A stretch of 64,000 nucleotides of DNA. Origin: SAR202 cluster bacterium bin127 (GTDB taxonomy: Bacteria > Chloroflexota > Dehalococcoidia > Lucifugimonadales > Lucifugimonadaceae). Location of the stretch: NCBI GenBank assembly GCA_002239045.1, contig MPNN01000001.1, positions 186,001 through 250,000 on the forward strand. Reading direction: 5' to 3'. This document shows positions 26,154 through 32,203 of this stretch, one piece after another. The notes beneath the pieces were generated by a model, which saw only the letters and a program-made list of their open reading frames with translations, had not been told where the DNA came from and did no database searches. Numbering within the stretch: the first letter of the stretch is position 1; every line of letters starts with the position of its first letter. The position numbers were made by a program, and so were the translations under genes.

Positions 26154-26219
26154 ATGCCCCATTATATCGCCGTATCTACACCTTTTTCCACTGGGGAGGT
26201 GCTTAATGTGGGCTTGTAG
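26154..26219 (+). CDS. Possible tiny peptide gene in the insert (21 aa)
   Basis: A 21-codon frame (MPHYIAVSTPFSTGEVLNVG plus Leu) with a strong Shine-Dalgarno AAGGAGG eight bases before its ATG. Its stop lies within the next small gene (26206), giving an overlapping chain of frames. I do not recognise it, and it could be a leader peptide. The main support is the ribosome-binding site and the arrangement. Confidence 0.35.
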   Translation: MPHYIAVSTPFSTGEVLNVGL

Positions 26220-26319
26220 TCAGGAGGATTTCCAGTGCTTGAAGATCAAGATTGCCTTGCTTGTCGTGGGCACCCCTATCGTGCTATTGACGAGATGGCT
26301 CTTTGGATGGTGGGATTGA
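26206..26319 (+). CDS. Small hydrophobic peptide gene in the insert (37 aa)
   Basis: A 37-codon frame with GGGGAGGT six bases before the ATG. The product (MWACSQEDFQCLKIKIALLV, then VGTPIVLLTRWLFGWWD) has one membrane-spanning stretch and an aromatic C-terminus. It overlaps the preceding 21-residue frame and ends three bases before the next ATG. Size, hydrophobicity and coupling resemble phage lysis or small membrane-toxin genes, but I cannot assign it. It is part of the segment that replaced the centre of the methyltransferase gene. Confidence 0.4.
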   Translation: MWACSQEDFQCLKIKIALLVVGTPIVLLTRWLFGWWD

Positions 26320-26322
26320 GCC

Positions 26323-26505
26323 ATGTGCGACTTCGACAAGAACAGGCACATCGCCTTAAACCGGGACAAATACCTAGAAGCTGCCAGAGAGGGTCGCTCT
26401 GTCAATTCTGTCTATTACGGGATGGTGTTTAACAGGCTGTTGTGCGGGGCTGTTTCTGTGAGCCTCGTGATAATCCTGATCGTCGCAATCGCCTCTAATT
26501 GGTAA
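26323..26505 (+). CDS. Small membrane protein in the insert (60 aa)
   Basis: A 60-residue protein. A polar N-terminal half (MCDFDKNRHIALNRDKYLEA) leads to SVNSVYYGMVFNRLLCGA and a C-terminal transmembrane helix (VSLVIILIVAIASNW). The ATG follows the stop of the 37-residue frame by three bases, so it is probably translated by coupling. I know no family for it. It sits in the foreign-looking segment inside the methyltransferase gene, and its base usage is less GC-rich than the flanks. Confidence 0.45.
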   Translation: MCDFDKNRHIALNRDKYLEAAREGRSVNSVYYGMVFNRLLCGAVSVSLVIILIVAIASNW

Positions 26506-27159
26506 TCTTCAGCCAGCTAGGTTACCACCGTATGTAGTTCCCATCATTAGGGTCAGTTCGAATGAAGGCGATGTGGTGCTAGACCCGTTTTGCGGTTGTG
26601 CGACGACTTGCATCGCGGCTGAGCGGTTGGACAGGCAGTGGATCGGGATTGATCTGTCGGCGTTGGCGGTGAGGCTGGTGGAGCAGCGGGCTGGGAATAA
26701 GCTTGGGTTGATGGGTGGGATTCAGGCCATTGCGCGGTCGGATGTCCCGAAGCGGACGGATCGTGAGCCAGCGCCGCCGCTGAGCGAGTCGAGGGTGGTG
26801 CTTTACGGGACGCAGGGCGGTAACTGCAATGGGTGCGGGACGCACTTCTTGCCGCAGCATCTGACGGTGGATCACATCATCGCGAGGTCGAAGGGCGGGA
26901 CTAACCATCTTGACAATTTGCAGCTGCTTTGCGGGCACTGCAACTCGTTGAAGGGGGATCGCCCGATGGAGTATTTGCGGGCGCGGTTGGTTAGGGACTA
27001 TGTGTGAAGTGGGAAATGCGGGGATTTAGGTAATATTGGGAGTTGGACGCTTTTGAACTATGATCTCCGTGATTTTAGAGGATGGGAATGATGGGTTTTT
27101 GTTGTTGGGTGAATTGGGTGGTTGGACTGGGTTGACGAGCCTGTCGTGATCGCAAACGG

Positions 27160-28698
27160 TCACCAATAAAGACCGGAATCAAGCATGAAAAGTTCTACTT
27201 CATCAGGCGGTACAATTGCTGGGATATTCGCTAGTTCATCCATCAGTATGACGTCTTGTGCATCGATCACACTCCGTAAAGGACCTGTAGGGATCCAATC
27301 GCTGTTCCACAAAGTGACGTTCTCTTGGTACGCTAGTCTACACAACGTTTCATCGAACGACATGCCAAGAGCGAATGGGTGACAAATGCGTTGCAACCAA
27401 ATCTGCATATGACCGGAATTCGGGACTCGACGGAATTTGGTTTCGATTTTGGCAATGACCTCTCTTTTGTCAATATCATCGGGTAAATGAGAGAATATGA
27501 GGCTCAGAATGGCGGCAACTACGCCGTACACCCTCGGATTGTGCATAGCGATTTCCGTCACGATACCGATCAATGGCAAGGGATTTCTGATTCGATCGAC
27601 TTTTCTGAGTCGCCTGCTCCACTCAACGAGTGCACGCTCAACACTCCCTGAGTTCGGGTTTTCGACGGCGTGATTGTAGATGATGATAAGGTGCCGTTGT
27701 AAATTTCCGTCTCCTTGACGCCGCGTTATCCAATCTAGCTTGTCGTCCTTCAGAGAAGCAGAAATGATGTCATCGCTAGCGATGGTTTTTTCGGGCTTAA
27801 GTGTAAGACTGAGACTGGCTAACACTTCGGCGAGGACTCTAAGGATCAACTCACCTTCTTGAACGTTGTTGACGAAAATCCTATAATCGTCTCTGTACCG
27901 AAGTATGTGAAAATCGGAGATTCCGCGTCGAGAAATTTCGCTAATTAGTAATTTGTCTGCATAACCTAATACTAATTCAGCGATGAAATCCATCAATATA
28001 GATCCTTGCGGAATGCCGTTCGTCTGACCTTGCCTCATATCTTGGATCGCTGCGTCGATCTCATTACCCATCAAACTGTGTCGCCTGCGATCCGCTTTTG
28101 CGGCAGTTCGTGTGTGGATTGCCCAAGGGATAGAGTGCGTGTAAATTGAAGAGTAACAATCTGTTACATCGGAGTTAAGGACGTAACTGAAATCCAAGGA
28201 TAATTCGAATGAGCGTTGTTCAAAATCATTCCACCAAGCTATTATTTGCTCTTTTTGGTCTCTCGAGTTGACTAAAGATTCGACCGGAATGCTTGAACAT
28301 TCAACGCGCGGATCCGATTGGAAGTCGCTGAAACGACTGATAACGTTAGTCCAATTCTGTTGAGTCGTCAAATGGTTGACTAATGAAACGTACAACGCTG
28401 GATGTATGAGTTGTAAGGGACGCCAAGCATACTTTCCATCTTTGTTGGTCATGAATGTGTGATTGACACCGTCAATTCGACGCGCATTATTACGCCATGT
28501 GTTTTGAATTTGTTGTTGACTCATCGCTTGGGATGTATCCGATAAGACAGTTTCGAAATCAAAGTAAGGCGGTAATCGCAACGTGAAATAGCTTGTTGGT
28601 TTGAGGAAGAATCGACGAGCGTCCGCGGAAGACATTTCTAGGATAGAACGCTGCGAATTTTGCGACGACGTTGTTTGTGATGTATTTTGATTGACCAT
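27160..28698 (-). CDS. Defence-type (unknown-group) reverse transcriptase
   Basis: A 512-residue protein with reverse-transcriptase motifs: motif A at SDVTDCYSSIYTHSI (Asp 177 or 180), GIPQGS at 228-233, catalytic YRDD at 268-271 in LRYRDDYRIF, and LKPEKT at about 300. The YTHSIPWAIH block after motif A is typical, as I recall, of the unknown-group/Abi-like defence RTs rather than retrons or group II introns; there is no maturase X domain or intron endonuclease. The last ~180 residues are helical, like the repeat region of AbiK/AbiA-type RTs. Such proteins act in antiphage defence by protein-primed or RNA-templated DNA synthesis. The exact DRT type cannot be assigned. It lies between the broken methyltransferase and the HEPN genes. 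Confidence 0.88.
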   Translation of the reverse strand: MVNQNTSQTTSSQNSQRSILEMSSADARRFFLKPTSYFTLRLPPYFDFETVLSDTSQAMSQQQIQNTWRNNARRIDGVNHTFMTNKDGKYAWRPLQLIHPALYVSLVNHLTTQQNWTNVISRFSDFQSDPRVECSSIPVESLVNSRDQKEQIIAWWNDFEQRSFELSLDFSYVLNSDVTDCYSSIYTHSIPWAIHTRTAAKADRRRHSLMGNEIDAAIQDMRQGQTNGIPQGSILMDFIAELVLGYADKLLISEISRRGISDFHILRYRDDYRIFVNNVQEGELILRVLAEVLASLSLTLKPEKTIASDDIISASLKDDKLDWITRRQGDGNLQRHLIIIYNHAVENPNSGSVERALVEWSRRLRKVDRIRNPLPLIGIVTEIAMHNPRVYGVVAAILSLIFSHLPDDIDKREVIAKIETKFRRVPNSGHMQIWLQRICHPFALGMSFDETLCRLAYQENVTLWNSDWIPTGPLRSVIDAQDVILMDELANIPAIVPPDEVELFMLDSGLYW

Positions 28699-28765
28699 AG
28701 TTTGTGTGATAACTCTGATCTGTGTGTGCTTTTGTTGTTTAGGCCTTAAGTGTTGAACTCTTGTA

Positions 28766-28796
28766 CTCCGCGTCCCCTTCGCGTAGCGAAGGGGTT
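28766..28796. repeat. Hairpin repeat (family D) in the leader of the reverse transcriptase gene
   Basis: CCCCTTCGC and GCGAAGGGG pair perfectly over nine bases with a GTA loop (28774-28794), preceded by CCGCGT. Related copies with TTTGNNTTGCGAAGGGG arms occur at about 29331-29365 and 30526-30560. It lies 70-100 bases upstream of the RT start, where a noncoding partner RNA of a defence RT might be expected, but its recurrence elsewhere says repeat first. Confidence 0.65.
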
Positions 28797-28847
28797 TGGT
28801 TTAGGGTTGTTGGAGGATCTCTTGGGCGAACGTGCAGTCTTCACGCC

Positions 28848-29213
28848 TTAGCCCAACGCCAACACCCGTCGCACAAAATCATGCACTAGCGGACGGTCGG
28901 CGTCGCGTTCCCAATCTTCCATCGAGTCGTGGTAGAAGTGTCGGTGGAATTTCTCGGCGAATCCGAAATTAGAACGAATCAAAGGGTCACCGTGCTCTTC
29001 GGCAAGACGCACAACCGCGTTCTTCAGCGAACGATGGCTATCATGCGCCCAACCTCGATCCTGAGCGACCGACATCACTGCATGTGCCGCCGCGCCCCAT
29101 AGCTTTTCTGCACGTTGCAACACGTCGCCACGTTCGAACTCCTCGTCAGAAGCGGTGAGGAAATCGAGCGCGACCTGGCGGTGCTCTCTGGGGGACATTG
29201 TGGTGGTTGCCAT
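28848..29213 (-). CDS. PaREP1/HEPN-like protein
   Basis: A 121-residue helical protein: FLTASDEEFERGDVLQRAEKLWGAAAHAV, then RSLKNAVVRLAEE and FHRHFYHDSME. The pattern of AEKLWGAAAHAV and the His-rich third helix matches the PaREP1 branch of HEPN proteins. Some HEPN proteins are RNases, but the R-x4-6-H motif is not clear here (the nearest is the FHRHFYH stretch). It sits between the RT and the HepT/MntA genes, all on the minus strand, in a defence-rich stretch. A stabilising or accessory role cannot be excluded. Confidence 0.68.
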   Translation of the reverse strand: MATTTMSPREHRQVALDFLTASDEEFERGDVLQRAEKLWGAAAHAVMSVAQDRGWAHDSHRSLKNAVVRLAEEHGDPLIRSNFGFAEKFHRHFYHDSMEDWERDADRPLVHDFVRRVLALG

Positions 29214-29370
29214 TTGTCGAAGATCCTCTAGTGTCGATTTTACCGCGCCGTGGGATCCCGCGTTCGGGCGAATGACGGAGCAGTGCCGTCTACCTCGGGC
29301 ATCCCCTGCGTTTTTGTGTCGGACTCTTGGGCTCCGCGTCCCCTTTGATTTGCGAAGGGGAGGTTAGGGT

Positions 29371-29712
29371 TCAGGGTTGTTCGAGGAGGGTGGTGACTTC
29401 GTTTAGGAGGGTTGGGAGGTTGTTTTGGATGATGTTCCAGAGTGTTTGGTTGGCGATGTTGTCGTATTCGTGGGCTATTCGGTTTCTTAGGCCAATGATT
29501 GTCTGGTAGCCGGTGATCTTTTCGACGGTGGATTGGTCGTCGTTGGCGAGTCGTCTGGTGGCTTCGCCGATGATTTCGAATTGGCGTTCGACTGCGGAGC
29601 GTAGCAGTTGGTCTTCTTCGTATTGTTCGAAGGTGGTTTCAGCGGTGGAATCGAGTATGAATTTCGCCGCGGCTCGGATGTCACAAAGATGATTGCGGAT
29701 TTCAATTTCCAT
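29371..29712 (-). CDS. hepT: HepT-family toxin (HEPN ribonuclease)
   Basis: A 113-residue DUF86/HepT protein. The RNase motif R-x4-H-x-Y is intact as RNRIAHEY (R76, H81, Y83), preceded by RSAVERQFEIIGEATRRL, the family dimer helix. HepT degrades RNA and is normally silenced when an MntA nucleotidyltransferase adds AMP to the motif Tyr. I chose the ATG at 29712 (MEIEIRN). Its start overlaps the end of the upstream fusion gene by 11 bases, so antitoxin and toxin are translated together. Confidence 0.9.
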   Translation of the reverse strand: MEIEIRNHLCDIRAAAKFILDSTAETTFEQYEEDQLLRSAVERQFEIIGEATRRLANDDQSTVEKITGYQTIIGLRNRIAHEYDNIANQTLWNIIQNNLPTLLNEVTTLLEQP

Positions 29713-30388
29713 AGATGGGTTCTCTGGTCTGATCAACCTCTTCTCGGAAGTAGGGGTTTTGGATGGCGGAGTCGTCGACTAGGTCGACTGATCGACCGAA
29801 TAGGGTTTTGAGTTCTTCGGTGAGTTGGAAGCGGGTTTCGAATTGCTGGCCTTCGGGGGTGTCATCGAACTGGACTACGAAGTCGATGTCGCTTTCGTCG
29901 GGGCGGAAGTCGCCGTTGACGGCGGAGCCGAAGACGTCGAGGCGCTTGACGTGGTGGCGACGGCAGAGGTCTCTTATCTGTTGTTTGCGACTGGTTACTA
30001 GTGGGATTATTTTTCTTCGTTGGGGTTTTGCGCTGGCTGGCTGATCAACGGATTCTGTTTCGAGAACTGCAGTTGTTTCCTTAAGCAATTCGGGCAGATT
30101 GTCTTGAACGAAGTCCCAGACCTCGCGTTCTTCCACAGGGTCATAGGGTTCAAGCATTCTGCCCCAACCGAGGGTGCCGCCGTAGCCGCCGATGCGTCGG
30201 GCAGTAGGGTCGTCATTGACGATGAGGCTCGCTAACGCGCCGCCGATTTTGTTGATTTGGCGTTCGACGGCGGATCTGAGGATCCGATCGGTGGCGTAGT
30301 CGTTGAGAGTCTTTCCGTCGGTGAACTGGAGGATCGCTTGGGCGGCTTGTTGGACTTCCCAAACGTGCATTTTGTAGTTGCGGGGCAT
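29702..30388 (-). CDS. Inactive HepT-like domain fused to MntA-type nucleotidyltransferase
   Basis: From the ATG at 30388 the protein has about 228 residues. Residues ~1-110 are HepT-like (RSAVERQINKIGGALASL, then DFVQDNLPELLKE). At the motif site, however, it reads GWGRMLEPYD: the Arg and His of R-x4-H-x-Y are replaced by Trp and Glu while the Tyr stays. Residues ~130-228 form a minimal nucleotidyltransferase with GSAVNGDFRPDESDIDF (GS and DxD) and a third Asp in SVDLVDD. It overlaps the intact hepT gene. It should act as the AMP-adding antitoxin; the dead HEPN half may hold or mimic the toxin. The upstream ATG at 30439 lies next to a family B repeat and is less likely. Confidence 0.85.
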   Translation of the reverse strand: MPRNYKMHVWEVQQAAQAILQFTDGKTLNDYATDRILRSAVERQINKIGGALASLIVNDDPTARRIGGYGGTLGWGRMLEPYDPVEEREVWDFVQDNLPELLKETTAVLETESVDQPASAKPQRRKIIPLVTSRKQQIRDLCRRHHVKRLDVFGSAVNGDFRPDESDIDFVVQFDDTPEGQQFETRFQLTEELKTLFGRSVDLVDDSAIQNPYFREEVDQTREPIYGN

Positions 30389-30443
30389 GGGTTTGTTGGC
30401 GGGGTAATGGTTTTTAGGATATCGCGGTGTGCCCGACATCCCA

Positions 30444-30565
30444 TCCCCTCTGGATTCCGGCTTTCGCCGGAATGACGGGAACTTCTACCTCGGGCATCCC
30501 CTGCGTTTTTGTGTCGGACTCTTGGGCTCCGCGTCCCCTTTGCTTTGCGAAGGGGAGGGCGACCA
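30444..30565. repeat. Family B and family D repeats between the toxin-antitoxin genes and the PLP gene
   Basis: A family B hairpin (ATTCCGGC...GCCGGAAT) is at 30452-30475 and a family D hairpin (CCCCTTTG...CGAAGGGG) is near 30535-30555. A partial family C half follows near 30565-30580. The stretch between 30440 and 30577 has no gene. Confidence 0.7.
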
Positions 30566-30577
30566 CAAGGGTCGCCC

Positions 30578-31684
30578 CTACGCGTTGTGGTTCCAGATTT
30601 GATCGGCGAAGGCGAAGGTTTGGGGTTGTCCGCCAGAGTGGATGAATACGACCGGTATGTCGGGGTCCACCTTTCCCAAACGGATTTCAGCGATTAGGGC
30701 GGACATTGATTTTGCGGTGTAGGTTGGGTCTAGGATGATGGCCTCGGTTTGGGCCACTAGGTGCATGGCTTCAATGCCGAGATCGGTTGGGATGCCGTAG
30801 ATTTTGGTGTAGCCGGTCAGAGTGGAGATGTCGCCAGGGTGTAGGGGAGTGTCTAGGTTTAGGAGCTCGGCTACTCGGGTTGAGCGGTCTAAGTAGAGTT
30901 CTTGGTAGTTTTCCGGTGTGTAGTGGGGTTGTGCTACGGCTGTTGCGGTCCAAGGTTTTCCGGTGTTGCGGGCGTAGAGGATTATGCCGGCGATGGAGCG
31001 TCCGCAAAGGCCCCAGAAGTGGATGGGGTCGGTGGGGGAGAGGGGCTGCGTGGTAGGCCCCGCCCCTGGGTTCCCGCTTTCGCGGGAATGACGGGAGGGC
31101 GTTTCGGAATAACGATAGATTTGATTTTCTAGTTCGTGGGCGGTTTCTAGGAAGGCGATCATGCCGGCTATGTTGGAGAAGGCGTTGTCTAGGAGGATTG
31201 TGGGGTTGCGTCCGAGATTGGTTTCGTGGGCTAGCAGGGATTCGGCGTAAGGTCGGGTTTCGTCTTTGGGAATGCGGTGGATGTTGGCGCCGGTTAGATG
31301 GGCAATGAGCATGTTGCCTTGGATGGCTGCGTCAAGTTCGTCAAAGGCCACCCAGTGGTATTTCATGCCGGTCTTGGCGCTGGCCGCAGCGGCTAGTCGG
31401 GCGTTGTTGGAGTCGTAGTGGTTGATGTTGACGATGGTGTCGATCCCGCGCTCGATGAGGTGAGCGAAGAGGAACTCCATGTGTCGGGCTTTGTTGCCAC
31501 CGAACGCGAAGCCGGTGGTGTCGTCGCGCTTAATGAAGAGGGGCGGGACGGCTGTGATGTCCGAATCCATTGATTCGGCGATTGCGGCGCGGAGGCGGGG
31601 CATCTCCTCGATGGGCGTGTTTTTGTGCGCGAGAGGGATGCGGGGGAGGTCGGCGATTGCGTTCAGGATTTGGTGGGGGTGCAT
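30578..31684 (-). CDS. PLP-dependent deaminase/desulfhydrase (ACC deaminase-like)
   Basis: A 368-residue fold-type II PLP enzyme of the D-cysteine desulfhydrase/1-aminocyclopropane-1-carboxylate deaminase family. The PLP lysine lies in FGGNKARHMEF (about 65), with NHYDSNNARLAAAA following, and PLP-phosphate and product-side loops at LCGRSIAGIILYAR and FIHSGGQPQTFAF. About 29 extra residues (~191-219, SRHSRESGNPGAGP) sit between helices where relatives lack them; they are encoded by a family B repeat that keeps the frame. The insertion lies in a surface loop, so the enzyme may still work. The substrate is likely a D-cysteine-like or other small amino acid. It is in the accessory stretch but looks metabolic. 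Confidence 0.85.
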   Translation of the reverse strand: MHPHQILNAIADLPRIPLAHKNTPIEEMPRLRAAIAESMDSDITAVPPLFIKRDDTTGFAFGGNKARHMEFLFAHLIERGIDTIVNINHYDSNNARLAAAASAKTGMKYHWVAFDELDAAIQGNMLIAHLTGANIHRIPKDETRPYAESLLAHETNLGRNPTILLDNAFSNIAGMIAFLETAHELENQIYRYSETPSRHSRESGNPGAGPTTQPLSPTDPIHFWGLCGRSIAGIILYARNTGKPWTATAVAQPHYTPENYQELYLDRSTRVAELLNLDTPLHPGDISTLTGYTKIYGIPTDLGIEAMHLVAQTEAIILDPTYTAKSMSALIAEIRLGKVDPDIPVVFIHSGGQPQTFAFADQIWNHNA

Positions 31685-31693
31685 GGATATGGA

Positions 31694-31860
31694 TTATGCA
31701 GCCATTAGGACGCCTTCGTTTGACGCTGCCGCTGCGAGGTTTCGGTCGAGGGTTGCTAGTTGGGCGCTGCGTCTGACGGCTAGTTCTAGGTAGAGGGCGT
31801 CGTAGAAGGTTAGGCGATGGGTTCTGGCAAGCTGCATCGCTGCGTCAAAGTTGGGGGACG
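31694..31860 (-). pseudogene. Remnant of a VapC-type PIN toxin
   Basis: Downstream of the antitoxin gene, a frame ending at 31694 encodes the C-terminal part of a PIN domain: LTFYDALYLELAVRRSAQLA, then TLDRNLAAAA. These segments carry two of the usual acidic residues. The N-terminal half with the first catalytic Asp and start codon is absent; sequence before about 31860 does not continue the frame. The toxin is therefore dead, leaving an orphan antitoxin. Confidence 0.75.
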
Positions 31861-31913
31861 AACGCATCCTGTTCGGAAAGTGCGCGAAGTGGCGGCACGG
31901 ATCTCATCTCTCG

Positions 31914-32117
31914 TCATGCCGAGCGTGCCCATTTTTTGCGCATTGCATTGATCCGTTCGATGGCCGCTATTCGATCGACGCGTTCTTGGTCGGCGACCGG
32001 GACCAAATGTGCGATCTTTTTGCCGTGGCGGGTTATGATGATGGATTCGCCGCTTTCGACGGCGCGGAGGAGTTCTGAGAATTTGGCTTTGGCTTCTGTG
32101 GCTTGGAAATGGAGCAT
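31914..32117 (-). CDS. Phd/YefM-type antitoxin
   Basis: A 67-residue protein with the Phd/YefM pattern: FQATEAKAKFSELLRAVESG, ESIIITRHGKKIAHLVP, then a basic toxin-binding tail. It binds operator DNA and neutralises the partner toxin. The only partner here is the truncated VapC remnant immediately downstream (31694-31860). The start is the ATG at 32117. It may persist because it still represses its operon or counters related toxins elsewhere. Confidence 0.88.
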   Translation of the reverse strand: MLHFQATEAKAKFSELLRAVESGESIIITRHGKKIAHLVPVADQERVDRIAAIERINAMRKKWARSA

Positions 32118-32203
32118 GATCTGGGAATTGTGATTTGCAGTTTCAACGATATTGGAGGGAGTGGGGTAGTGGTTGGCATCCCGCTTTTGCCGGAACGACA
32201 GCG

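Larger units (their letters stand above)
25757..27007 (+). pseudogene. Disrupted DNA methyltransferase-HNH fusion gene
   Basis: The first part (25757-26100) encodes a beta-class DNA methyltransferase N-terminus with IYLDPPFNSNRDY (motif IV) and stops at 26206 after a foreign tail. The last part (about 26541-27007) resumes in another frame at SSNEGDVVLDPFCGCATT (motif I) with WIGIDLS. It then ends in an HNH domain: CNGC, HLTVDHIIARSKGG and CGHC. The expected middle, some 150-200 residues with the target-recognition region, is missing, replaced by about 440 bases of unrelated sequence holding three tiny genes. The intact gene would methylate adenine or N4-cytosine and could cut DNA through the HNH part. 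The HNH portion alone (ATG-less from 26573) might still be expressed. Confidence 0.8.

Noticed and set aside
27160..28698. Retron or group II intron
   Set aside because: No msr/msd-like inverted repeats adjoin the gene, and no maturase X domain or intron RNA domain V/VI was seen.
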